Part shown: one piece after another, positions 1 to 6,639 of the stretch
Position numbering within the stretch: the first letter of the stretch is position 1
Layout: the number at the start of each line of letters is the position of its first letter
Assembly (NCBI GenBank): GCA_018883665.1
Contig: JAHLFU010000074.1
Span: 1 to 15,514, forward strand
Reading direction: 5' to 3'
Origin: Paraprevotella stercoravium
GTDB lineage: Bacteria; Bacteroidota; Bacteroidia; Bacteroidales; Bacteroidaceae
DNA length: 15,514 nucleotides
Position numbers and translations under genes: made by a program
The notes under the pieces: model-generated
The model's database searches: none
Seen by the model: the letters and a program-made list of their open reading frames with translations, nothing else
Told to the model about the DNA's origin: nothing

Positions 1-743
1 ACGCATATATGGTAGTGTCCTTTCTTGTTCTTGTCTTTTTCAAATGAGAAAGCTGCATTCTCGTCACGGAATTTTCGGTTGAACTCGGGAGAATAGAAAT
101 CACCTTTCAGCTTAACTTTCTTCAACTTGCACAACTCTTGGATTACCCTTTCAGAGAATTTCAAGGTGTTTCGGCAGAAGTCAATCAACGGCAACAGTTT
201 CTCTACGTAAGGGAAGTATCGCTGTATTTTGTCCATATACTCGTTGAACTTGGTGCGTTCTTCTCTATGTTCAAGTTCCATTGTCTTAATATGCTGCATT
301 AATTCTTCATTCTGCTTTTCAAGCACAGATATACGTTGCTGTAATCCCTCCCTTTCTATTTTCAATTTATTGCTGCCCAAAAGAGAACCGACCTTTGCCA
401 CGAGTGCCGTTTTCGCCTCGGTCTTGGCGGCTTCCAGCTTCTCCGACCTGATTTCTTTCCGCACTTCGTCAAGTTGTTGTTCAGCCTGCCGCTGTTCGGT
501 TTGTAGTTGTTGCACGTTGGCTTCAAGCTCTCCCGTCTGCCGTTTCAGGTCACGGTAGTATTGGGCGGTGGTGGTATGCCGTGCTTCCGACCCTCGTATG
601 CCACGCTGCAAGCCGTACTTCGCCATTGCTTTTGCGTAACTGTCATGGTAGGCTACCAGCCTTTCACGGCTCATGAGGTCATCGGCGCACAAACGCACGG
701 TGTTGGCTTTCTTGCGGTAGGTACGCTTGCCTTCCGCTTGCTT
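1..743 (-). pseudogene. MobV-type relaxase, C-terminal part (partial, broken 5' end)
   Basis: This minus-strand frame is open from a TAG at 744-746 to the left window edge, so the gene's 3' end is not seen. It matches the second relaxase in this window (11842-12693) from about that protein's residue 150 onward (KRTYRKKAN, RLCADDL, RLVAYHDSYA, GLQRGIRGSEARHTTTAQYY). It then continues through a long Glu/Lys/Gln-rich segment that looks coiled-coil and a tail beyond the point where the other copy is cut. The N-terminal relaxase domain with the HxDExxPHxH metal motif is absent, so this fragment cannot nick DNA alone. Similarity to the other copy stops abruptly at 745, which marks a recombination or insertion junction. 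The first in-frame ATG is at 674, inside the conserved region, and is not a credible native start. Family assignment (Mob_Pre/MobV) is by similarity to the other copy. Confidence 0.8.
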
Positions 744-745
744 CT
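384..745. repeat. Left copy of 362-bp divergent direct repeat (relaxase segment)
   Basis: Collinear and ungapped with 11887-12248 in the same orientation. A manual alignment gives about 54 mismatches in 362 positions, roughly 85% identity. Both copies keep the same reading frame. The divergence points to two related elements rather than a recent duplication. Confidence 0.8.
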
Positions 746-764
746 AAAAGAAGCAGCAAATTGT

Positions 765-783
765 CCTTTGGGTTACCCAAAGG
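765..783. repeat. 19-bp palindrome beside the relaxase breakpoint
   Basis: Perfect 9-bp arms, CCTTTGGGT and ACCCAAAGG, around one central T. It lies 20 bp from the point where relaxase homology ends. The spacer is too small for a normal RNA hairpin loop, so a protein-binding dyad such as an operator or recombination site is more likely. The rest of 746-926 contains nothing I recognise. Confidence 0.5.
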
Positions 784-902
784 CAGATGCGTTACTCCAA
801 AGTCGGAACTCTGTTTTTCAATGGTAGCAAGTTTGTGTTTTGGGCAGACCAAAAACCGCTTGCTATCCTCCCGTTGGTCAATTCCCTATTTTTTAGAGAT
901 TG

Positions 903-924
903 TCATTGAATGTCTGTTCAATGA
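903..924 (-). terminator. Possible weak terminator after the deiminase gene
   Basis: An 8-bp perfect inverted repeat (TCATTGAA and TTCAATGA with a 6-nt loop) starts 2 nt beyond the stop codon of the deiminase gene. No T-run follows on the minus strand, so termination is only suggested by position. Confidence 0.3.
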
Positions 925-926
925 AT

Positions 927-1760
927 TTATGAGGGTTGTTTTATGTTCCATGAGACACAGTTGAGACCCCCTCCATGACTGATTATATTTGATATATCAA
1001 CTGGTTCGATGCGACCTTGATAGTCTGGAAATGCCGCCTCAATTTGCTGTAAAGCCTGTTCATCCTCCTTTATATTGAATACAGGTACTATGATAACATT
1101 CTTTGTCTGAAGAAAATTGATGTATGCCCAAGAATGTTCCCTGTTCCGTGGACGAGTGGAGTATTTCATGGATATGACATCAAAGTTCCGTTCCAACTCT
1201 TTGAGAAACTTGTTTGCAAAGTAACGGGACATTTCGTAAGCAGTCAGTAAGACTGTATTTCCGCTAACCCAACGGACAATACCATCTGCATGACCGTATG
1301 TTTCTGATTTATCCCATGGTAGAAAGACAATGCTACATTCAAATAACTGTTCAAGCATGGCAATTACCTTGTTACGCGGGATATTTTTGTTTTCACAAAA
1401 CACCTTTTTAGTCATTATCACTTTGTCGGGGCACTTGATAATGTTACCGCCATCTATTATCAAATCTGTTTTGACAGTCGGAATGTTCAGGTCATGCAAA
1501 ACGGCTGTCGGATCGGTTATATACCTCCTGTTTTTCTCGTTCTGCAAATAGTCAGGAGCATAAGCGTAATGTACAAATTTGGTTTCATTGACTTGTATGG
1601 GCATATAGTCCCTGCACCAATAATCTTTGGTATGGCGCAGGAAGCCGTATTTAATCCCATACTTGTCCAATAACTTGCAGATATTATTTATTGGCACAGG
1701 AAAGTCCTTCAATGCCCATTCCGAGAAATACACGGTATCAGTCAGTCGGTCGGTAACCAT
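927..1760 (-). CDS. Short agmatine-deiminase-family (PF04371-like) guanidine hydrolase
   Basis: A 277-aa protein with the ordered motifs of the agmatine deiminase / bacterial peptidylarginine deiminase family: DYWCRDYMPIQ (46-56), IIDGGNI (101-107), GHADGIVRW (156-164) and HGGGLNCVSW (262-271). The family's catalytic His, Asp and Cys correspond to His157, Asp159 and Cys268. Family members hydrolyse the guanidinium of agmatine or of arginine residues, releasing ammonia. At 277 aa it is shorter than classical agmatine deiminases (about 350 aa), mainly by a reduced N-terminus, so the substrate may differ. No signal peptide is visible, so it is probably cytoplasmic. The ATG at 1760 overlaps the end of the upstream gene by 19 bp and the next in-frame Met lies inside the RDYMP motif, so this start is well supported. 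It is last in an operon with a CHAT-like protease and an unknown protein, with no agmatine pathway partners (such as N-carbamoylputrescine amidase) nearby, arguing against a housekeeping polyamine role. Confidence 0.82.
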   Translation of the reverse strand: MVTDRLTDTVYFSEWALKDFPVPINNICKLLDKYGIKYGFLRHTKDYWCRDYMPIQVNETKFVHYAYAPDYLQNEKNRRYITDPTAVLHDLNIPTVKTDLIIDGGNIIKCPDKVIMTKKVFCENKNIPRNKVIAMLEQLFECSIVFLPWDKSETYGHADGIVRWVSGNTVLLTAYEMSRYFANKFLKELERNFDVISMKYSTRPRNREHSWAYINFLQTKNVIIVPVFNIKEDEQALQQIEAAFPDYQGRIEPVDISNIISHGGGLNCVSWNIKQPS

Positions 1761-2380
1761 ATATCTTCATTGAGTTTAAAGCTCCATTGTCTTTTGTCTT
1801 TTTCTGTCGTTTTCTTGCCGTCTTTTATAATGTACATCCCTTTTCTCGCATTTTGCAAAAGATTAGATTGTGGGAAGTGTTCATCATCGACCCATACGAT
1901 ACTGGGCTTGCCGTTTAGCGAGAAGCCGTTAAGATAATATTTCAAATATAGAACTCGTTCATCACGAAACATCCCTTTAGAAGTCAGACGAAGAAACTCT
2001 TTTTGCTCAACATCATATATCGAATATTCTCGAATCAGTGCCGAAGCCCTGTATTCCTGTTCTTCATTCTCAAAAGTGATGTCATATCCAGAGCTGTGCA
2101 TGTAAATCGACATAAGCGGCAAATAAGGCTCCTCGTAAGGTTCTTCTATTTCTTCTTTTGTATGATTCCTGTGATACATGATTGGGTCTTTGATTGCATC
2201 CGGTTTGTTGCTCTCATCATGGTAGTAAAATTCAATGGTACGAATGTATACTCTATACGCATCATTTACCTTAATATAGCCTCCATATATGAAATGAGGT
2301 GCCAATTTCTCAAATGCCGCTGTCAATTTCTCTTCAGAAGAATGACGCTTGAAGTTTGACAGATGTTCAAATAAAGTCAT
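1742..2380 (-). CDS. Unrecognised 212-aa protein of the CHAT/deiminase operon
   Basis: I do not recognise this family with confidence. The protein has no signal peptide or membrane segment. Three patches look like conserved elements: RTIEFYYHDE near residue 50, KDPIMYHRNH near 65-75, and MHSSGYDITFENEEQEYRAS near 95-113, followed by ALIREYSI. They are rich in His, Asp, Glu and Arg, which could suit a catalytic or nucleic-acid-binding site. A distant resemblance to the methylpurine DNA glycosylase fold is a guess from the IEFYYH and YHRN pattern only. The start forms an ATGA overlap with the stop of the CHAT-like gene, and the 3' end overlaps the deiminase start by 19 bp, so translation of the three genes is probably coupled. 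The central position suggests an essential part of the system, perhaps the substrate of the CHAT protease or an effector. Confidence 0.75.
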   Translation of the reverse strand: MTLFEHLSNFKRHSSEEKLTAAFEKLAPHFIYGGYIKVNDAYRVYIRTIEFYYHDESNKPDAIKDPIMYHRNHTKEEIEEPYEEPYLPLMSIYMHSSGYDITFENEEQEYRASALIREYSIYDVEQKEFLRLTSKGMFRDERVLYLKYYLNGFSLNGKPSIVWVDDEHFPQSNLLQNARKGMYIIKDGKKTTEKDKRQWSFKLNEDIWLPTD

Positions 2381-2955
2381 ACTTTGGTAAATTTAAGTTC
2401 TTCTAATAGAGATTTGTATGTCTTACAGAATTTGCTGGTATCATTGAGAATAACGCCTACATTCTTGATGTGCATAAGCTCATTGAAATACGCCATATCC
2501 GCTATTGCCGACCTCATTGCATCAACAGATGAACTGTAACCTGTCACTAATTTTGCCCCTGTTTGCTTTTTAAATTCTAACGCAACTTTTTCGTTAGTCA
2601 ATGTCCGACATGAACTGAAATGAACAATCTTACTGGAGAAAAAATTTTTGTTCATGGCAGCAAGTTCCATCAAGTCAATCCCATCATTCTCTCCTTCAAA
2701 TGATATAGTATGATTCCTTCCATGACATGCAAAATAAATGATATCATATTTATCGAATTTGGCGAATTTACGTTTGGTAGTAAAATAATCCATATAATAT
2801 TGTAAATCTTCTCTATACAAAATATGCCTATGTATTATATCACATTTGTAGAAATTTCTTAAACAATCCAAAAGCAACTTGGTTTCAAGGTTGAACTGAT
2901 TACCCTTGTGGCTGTTATACAGCCATTCCGTTTCAAAACAAATTATATTATGCAT
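2377..2955 (-). CDS. CHAT/caspase-like cysteine protease
   Basis: A 192-aa single-domain protein with the two landmarks of caspase-like CHAT peptidases: a hydrophobic strand ending in His-Gly (DIIYFACHGRN; His78-Gly79) and a second strand ending in the nucleophile (KIVHFSSCRTL; Cys116). Clan CD proteases place these at the ends of adjacent beta strands with this spacing. It has no long sensor repeats such as TPR or WD40, so it is a minimal version. Known prokaryotic CHAT proteases act in regulated cleavage of partner proteins, for example gasdermin processing or the Craspase protease. The 212-aa neighbour whose start overlaps its stop (ATGA) is the obvious candidate substrate, by inference. 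The ATG at 2955 is 27 nt after the stop of the XRE regulator gene. Composition is AT-rich relative to the relaxase genes, consistent with transfer. An unrelated role for the fold cannot be excluded, but both catalytic residues are present. Confidence 0.8.
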   Translation of the reverse strand: MHNIICFETEWLYNSHKGNQFNLETKLLLDCLRNFYKCDIIHRHILYREDLQYYMDYFTTKRKFAKFDKYDIIYFACHGRNHTISFEGENDGIDLMELAAMNKNFFSSKIVHFSSCRTLTNEKVALEFKKQTGAKLVTGYSSSVDAMRSAIADMAYFNELMHIKNVGVILNDTSKFCKTYKSLLEELKFTKV

Positions 2956-2982
2956 AGTTTATTCAATAAAGGCATTCATTTA

Positions 2983-3185
2983 TTACTTTGTATCAAGTTT
3001 GTTGGGAATAAGAAGCTCACGCACATCTATTTTCAAGATGTCTGCAATCCGATACAGTACAGGTATAGGAGGTTGCACCTTATTAGTGGCATACAGATTG
3101 ACCATGTTGAAAGTCTTTCCAAGCTTATTTGCCAATTCTGTTTGACTAATGCCTTAGTCTCCAATACCTCTTTTATTCGGTTCAT
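2983..3185 (-). pseudogene. Small XRE-family HTH regulator, frameshifted
   Basis: The sequence encodes a 67-aa Cro/C1-type regulator if one missing base is restored. The first frame gives MNRIKEVLETK and the second gives GISQTELANKLG, KTFNMVNLYATN, IPVLYRIADILKI and DVRELLIPN, ending at TAA 2983-2985. The shift lies at about 3151-3154, where AAGGC replaces an expected AAGGGC codon pair. ISQTELANKLG followed by NMVNLYATNKV is the helix-turn-helix itself, so as written no DNA-binding protein can be made in one frame. Small regulators of this kind often head defence or toxin-antitoxin operons and repress their own promoter. It stands 27 nt before the CHAT-like gene. Either the regulator is recently inactivated or the base was lost in sequencing. 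Confidence 0.72.
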
Positions 3186-3211
3186 ATTCGCATTTTTTTG
3201 TCTGACGGTTA

Positions 3212-3219
3212 CAAAGATA
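3212..3219 (-). promoter_or_regulatory. Bacteroidales -7 box of the XRE/CHAT operon
   Basis: Read on the minus strand this is TATCTTTG, matching the Bacteroides TAnnTTTG consensus, 26 nt ahead of the regulator ATG at 3185. No clear TTTG -33 element at 19-21 bp spacing was found. Confidence 0.5.
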
Positions 3220-3863
3220 TAAAATCTTATTTGGTATCTTGCTTGTTTCTCAAAAGAAAGTGCTAATTTTGCAAATAGAACAAGAGTTGTTTGACAGAAA
3301 TGCGCTACACATCGCAGAATTTGCAACTGTTTCCAAGTCATTACCTCGTCTTTTGAGAAACGCTCATAAAAAGCTAATCCTTAGCAATTTTCGGCTCAAT
3401 TATCAAATTTTGGTCGCAAAACTATAAATCAACGAGTTAAACCTTGACAAGCAAACCTACGCAGAGCGGCGCACATAAAACGGAGACTGTTAAATCTGCA
3501 TTTCCAATGGATAACGAATAGGAAACCGTTCTCCTGCTTCAATCCGCTTTGAAACGCTATTCAGCCCTCTATCCAACTTCCGCGATTTTCTCCTAACTAC
3601 TTAATTCACAGATTACATTGCGTTAATCTGCCGAATTTCGGAGGTTTTTCCAGAGATTTTCCGTAAATCTGTATAAGGAATATAGCTATTTGAAATTAAG
3701 CGATTTAGAAGAATTACCTCGTTTTTAGGTAATGATTTGGCAACAACTATTCTTCCTAAATGCAAATCATTATCTATCAGTTAATTGTGAGATGCTATTT
3801 TAAAAATAGGTAATGGATTTGTAACGTGCTAACTTCTGTATTCTTCATCGCTTTGAAGTGGGG

Positions 3864-3896
3864 TGATTAGCATAATGCAAAGCTAATCATTTTTTT
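3864..3896 (+). terminator. Rho-independent terminator-like hairpin (orphan)
   Basis: Perfect 8-bp stem TGATTAGC/GCTAATCA with a 10-nt loop, followed by seven T residues on the plus strand. No plus-strand gene precedes it within 800 bp, so it would end an unrecognised transcript such as a small RNA or serve a deleted gene. The minus-strand reading lacks a T-run. Confidence 0.55.
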
Positions 3897-4023
3897 GTAA
3901 TCTACAAAATCTTATAAAGTTAATCTGTTAATTTGTTGTTATACTGCATACTGCTTTCCTTTTTAGACAAACAAGGAATTTATATAGTTGTGGAATTCGC
4001 ATAACAAATTATGTCGCCAAACA

Positions 4024-4845
4024 TTATCCATGTGATGTCAGACCTTCTCTGTATTCAGAGGGCGTGACTCCCAACAGGTTCTGCACATATCTGCAAAAAT
4101 AAGGCAAGGAAGAAAAGTTGAAATTATCCGAAATGGTTTTCAATGTTAAATCTTTCTCGGCAAGCAGACGGGTAATTCCAGTAATGGTGAATCGGCTTAT
4201 CCAGAAGTTCGCACTGAATCCGCTGGTTTTCTTGCATATTTCAGACAGGTATTTTGGGGTGATGAAGAGCTGTGATGCGTAGTAGGACACTTCACGATGC
4301 CGTACATATTCACCGGATTTCAACATGTCGATAAATCGTGTCAGAATGGCTGCCCCCTGTTTGCTAATCTGTGGATTTTCGTAGATTCGGGCATGGAAAT
4401 CATAAATATCCAGACAGAAAGCCATCGTGAGACAACCTACCAATTCATCGTGGAAATGATGGTCTGTTCCCGTGTATCTACGCTTTATCAGATTGACATC
4501 TTCCATGAATACCTCCCGTTCATGCTCAGTGAGCGGAAGCACGGGATTGCGGAGCAGGGTCAGTTTTCCTATCACATCATAATCATTCTTAGGCATGTTC
4601 TTTAAGGCATATTCGCCTAAAAGGTAAAGCACCGTCACGCGGAAATCATCAGAAACAGACATATCTGTAACCAATTCTCCATGAGTAATCACGATACAAT
4701 CGCCCTTTCTCATCCTAAACGGTTGTCCTGCCAAGTGGAAGGAGGCTTCTCCCTCATGACAAAGCGCATGGGTGACATAACGGTCTATCTCTTTGGAGGC
4801 CATAAAGCTGAAATCATCCGCAAAAAGAATCTCTTGTGCTATCAT
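4024..4845 (-). CDS. AraC-family transcriptional regulator
   Basis: A 273-aa protein with an N-terminal cupin-like sensing half (ALCHEGEASFHLAGQPFRMRKGDCIVI, residues about 27-54) and a C-terminal AraC double helix-turn-helix (about 175-268). The first helix pair is in EVSYYASQLFITPKYLSEICK, and the second carries the family signature (DNFNFSSLPYFCRYVQNLLG then VTPSEYR). Such proteins bind promoter DNA and usually activate an adjacent, often divergent gene in response to a small molecule. Here the neighbour is the aldo/keto reductase at 5008, transcribed divergently from a shared 162-bp region, so control of the reductase/exporter cluster is the likely job. The ligand is unknown. The ATG at 4845 is supported by a TAnnTTTG box 21 nt upstream. 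Length is normal for the family. Confidence 0.88.
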   Translation of the reverse strand: MIAQEILFADDFSFMASKEIDRYVTHALCHEGEASFHLAGQPFRMRKGDCIVITHGELVTDMSVSDDFRVTVLYLLGEYALKNMPKNDYDVIGKLTLLRNPVLPLTEHEREVFMEDVNLIKRRYTGTDHHFHDELVGCLTMAFCLDIYDFHARIYENPQISKQGAAILTRFIDMLKSGEYVRHREVSYYASQLFITPKYLSEICKKTSGFSANFWISRFTITGITRLLAEKDLTLKTISDNFNFSSLPYFCRYVQNLLGVTPSEYREGLTSHG

Positions 4846-4866
4846 ACATTCTCATATTTTTGGGTA

Positions 4867-4874
4867 CAAAAATA
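4867..4874 (-). promoter_or_regulatory. -7 box of the AraC-type regulator gene
   Basis: TATTTTTG on the minus strand fits TAnnTTTG and lies 21 nt before the ATG at 4845, implying a very short leader. Confidence 0.45.
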
Positions 4875-4903
4875 ATGAATAATCAGAAGAGTGATTAAGG
4901 AGT

Positions 4904-4973
4904 ATGTCCTAAAAAACAGAAAAAAGTATAATACAAGCCGACATCTGTTTATAAGAGTTTTAGGTAATGTCCA
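4904..4973. promoter_or_regulatory. Possible AraC operator region between divergent genes
   Basis: The shared promoter region has related elements: ATGTCCTAAAAAAC from 4904 and GTTTTAGGTAATGTCC from 4957. The TCCTAAAAAAC and GTTTTAGG parts form an imperfect inverted repeat, and ATGTCC occurs twice as a direct repeat. The second copy sits directly upstream of the reductase -7 box, where an activator would bind. This is inference from repeats only. Confidence 0.3.
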
Positions 4974-4974
4974 G

Positions 4975-4982
4975 TAACTTTG
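4975..4982 (+). promoter_or_regulatory. -7 box of the reductase operon
   Basis: TAACTTTG is an exact TAnnTTTG match 25 nt before the ATG at 5008. No standard -33 TTTG was found at the usual spacing, which fits a promoter that depends on an activator such as the divergent AraC protein. Confidence 0.55.
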
Positions 4983-5007
4983 CATCGTAAATTAAAAATA
5001 GCGTAAT

Positions 5008-6051
5008 ATGATGAAGAAAAGAAAAATCGGAAGTTTGGAAGTGTCTGAAATAGGCATGGGGTGTATGGGATTCTCACACGGGTATGGGAAAGTGCCCGAA
5101 GAAGCGTATAGTATTGAAGCCATCCGCAAGGCGTATGATTTTGGCTGTACGTTCTTTGATACAGCGGAAGTATATGGTGATGTGGTGTTCTATCCAGGAC
5201 ATAATGAGCAACTGGTGGGCAAGGCGGTCAAAGATTTCCGCAAAGACATTGTATTGGCAACCAAATTCTTCCTTCATCCCGATGAACTGGCGGACGGCAC
5301 AAGTATCTACGAAGCAACGCGTCGTCACTTGGAAGCATCCTTGAAAAACTTAGACACGGATTACGTGGATTTGTATTACCTCCATCGTGTCAATCAGGAT
5401 GTACCTTTCGAGGAAGTGGCCGCAGTCATGGGGAAGCTCATTCAGGAAGGCTTGATACGTGAATGGGGAATGTCGCAAGTGGGAGCGGACACTTTAGCCA
5501 GGGCACACGCCATTACTCCTGTCGCCGCCGTGCAGAACCTTTATTCGATGGTAGAACGTGATTGCGAGAAAGACATTTTCCCCTATTGTCTGGAGCATGA
5601 CATAGCGGTTGTCCCGTTCTCGCCGATAGCCAGCGGATTCCTTTCAGGCAAAATCAAGTCGGACACCGAGTTCGAGAAAGTGGACGATGTGCGCAAATTC
5701 GTACCGCAACTGAGCAAGGAAAACATCATAGCCAACCAACCCATACTGGACATCTTGGCTGAGTTCTCGGAAAAGAAACATGCCACCAATGCGCAAATCT
5801 CTTTAGCATGGATGCTCCACAAATATCCCAACGTGGTGCCCATCCCCGGGTCGAAGAACCAAGAACGTATCTTGGAAAACCTCGGAGCGGCCAATGTGGA
5901 ACTGACCGATGACGAATTCCGTAAGTTGGAAACCGCCTTGAATGCCTGCACGGTATATGGACATCGTGGTCATGTGGAAACGGAACAGGTGGACTTCGGG
6001 AAAAATTGGGAAGACGAAAAGAAAGGACAGAATAAAGAAAACAAACAATGA
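5008..6051 (+). CDS. Aldo/keto reductase (NADP-dependent, long-chain AKR type)
   Basis: A 347-aa (beta/alpha)8 oxidoreductase. The AKR catalytic tetrad is visible: Asp51 and Tyr56 in FFDTAEVYG, Lys86 in LATKF and His126 in YYLHR. Late motifs are IPGSKNQERILENLGA, which binds the adenosine phosphate of NADP(H), and a preceding ISLAWMLHKYPNVVPIPG strand. The order KIGSLEVSEIGMGCMG to PGSK resembles the YajO/AKR13-type group that reduces aldehydes, ketones or quinones; the physiological substrate cannot be told. The protein is cytoplasmic with no signal peptide. It starts with tandem ATGs (5008 and 5011); the second also works. Its stop overlaps the next ATG (ATGA at 6048-6051), so it is translationally coupled to the cyclophilin-like gene. 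It is the first gene of the cluster divergent from the AraC regulator. A lysine- and glutamate-rich C-terminal tail follows the barrel. Confidence 0.92.
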   Translation: MMKKRKIGSLEVSEIGMGCMGFSHGYGKVPEEAYSIEAIRKAYDFGCTFFDTAEVYGDVVFYPGHNEQLVGKAVKDFRKDIVLATKFFLHPDELADGTSIYEATRRHLEASLKNLDTDYVDLYYLHRVNQDVPFEEVAAVMGKLIQEGLIREWGMSQVGADTLARAHAITPVAAVQNLYSMVERDCEKDIFPYCLEHDIAVVPFSPIASGFLSGKIKSDTEFEKVDDVRKFVPQLSKENIIANQPILDILAEFSEKKHATNAQISLAWMLHKYPNVVPIPGSKNQERILENLGAANVELTDDEFRKLETALNACTVYGHRGHVETEQVDFGKNWEDEKKGQNKENKQ

Positions 6052-6623
6052 AAAGACTTATCAGGCTGTCAATGGCAGCATCCGCATTGACTGTCATCCT
6101 TTTGTTGGTCAGTTCCATGCAGAGCCAATCATTGAAAGCCAGTTCAAATGAAAACATTAAAATTGAAAAAAGCATGAGACAAGAAAGGAAAAAGGCATCG
6201 GATGATGCCAATATGCAGAAAAGCGACAAAGACCTTGCCACACGGGTTATAGAAACAGGAACCAAAGTAACTCTCCATTTTGGAGAAACCGCCATCCCTG
6301 CCACGATAGGAAATACGAGTGCAGCAAAAGCATTGTTAAGCAAATTACCTCTGCACGTGAATGTAAGCCGATATGAGTTCGACCTCTGTGGCACCATGCA
6401 TCCGGCACTTCCTTACAAAGAGGACGAAAAACGGTATGGCTGGCTGAACGGAGACATCAACTTTGTGCCGGACGGGAATTGGTTTACCATCCTCATCGGG
6501 CATGAAGAGGAGTCTGAGGCATACGGAGAATAAGTTAATTTAGGGAAAGTGGATTGTCGGCTGTCTGAAATTGAAAAACTGCATGGCAGCTTCAGCGTCC
6601 GGATAGAGCTTGCCAACCAATAA
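6048..6623 (+). pseudogene. Secreted cyclophilin-like fold protein, split by an in-frame stop
   Basis: The open frame runs 161 aa to a TAA at 6531-6533. The same frame then continues for 29 more codons (VNLGKVDCRLSEIEKLHGSF, then SVRIEL) to TAA at 6621-6623, which looks like the missing C-terminal strand of the domain. The N-terminus (MKRLIRLSMAASALTVILLL) is a signal peptide with no lipobox cysteine, so export to the periplasm is likely. The domain proper starts near residue 65 (VTLHFGETAIPATIGNTSAA) and includes YEFDLCGTMHPALPY and a GDINFVPDGNWFTILIGH strand pair. This is typical of bacterial cyclophilin-like proteins of the PF18050 kind, whose function is unclear. Members often sit beside aldo/keto reductases, as here. 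The single nonsense codon removes about 15% of the chain and probably ruins the fold, unless it is read through or is a sequencing error. Confidence 0.75.
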
Positions 6624-6639
6624 GACAGAATGTTGTTTT

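Larger units (their letters stand above)
3186..4023. other. Gene-poor 838-bp spacer with repeated motifs
   Basis: No convincing coding sequence on either strand: the few short open frames lack recognisable domains. It lies between the minus-strand CHAT operon and the 3' end of the minus-strand AraC gene. It holds the operon promoter (3212-3219), an inverted repeat ATTACCT/AGGTAAT (3713-3719 and 3727-3733), a second TAGGTAATG (3807-3815), ATTACCTCGT at 3340-3349 and 3713-3722, and a terminator-like hairpin (3864-3896). It could be a regulatory region, the remains of a lost gene or an RNA locus. Confidence 0.6.

Noticed and set aside
936..952. Resemblance of the deiminase 3' end (ATGGAACATAAAAC on the minus strand) to the IS left end (ATGGAACACAAAAC)
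   Set aside because: These bases encode the conserved CVSW and C-terminal residues of the deiminase, and no other IS sequence is nearby, so the match is probably chance.
229..964. Plus-strand open frames over the left relaxase fragment
   Set aside because: They are antisense shadows of the relaxase coiled coil, with low-complexity Ser/Cys-rich translations and no domain; the minus frame is the conserved one.
3239..3427. 62-aa plus-strand open frame in the spacer
   Set aside because: No recognisable domain, no promoter or ribosome-binding site, AT-rich sequence in which such frames are expected by chance.
5726..6397. 223-aa minus-strand open frame opposite the reductase and cyclophilin-like genes
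   Set aside because: It is antisense to two well-supported genes and its translation lacks any domain.
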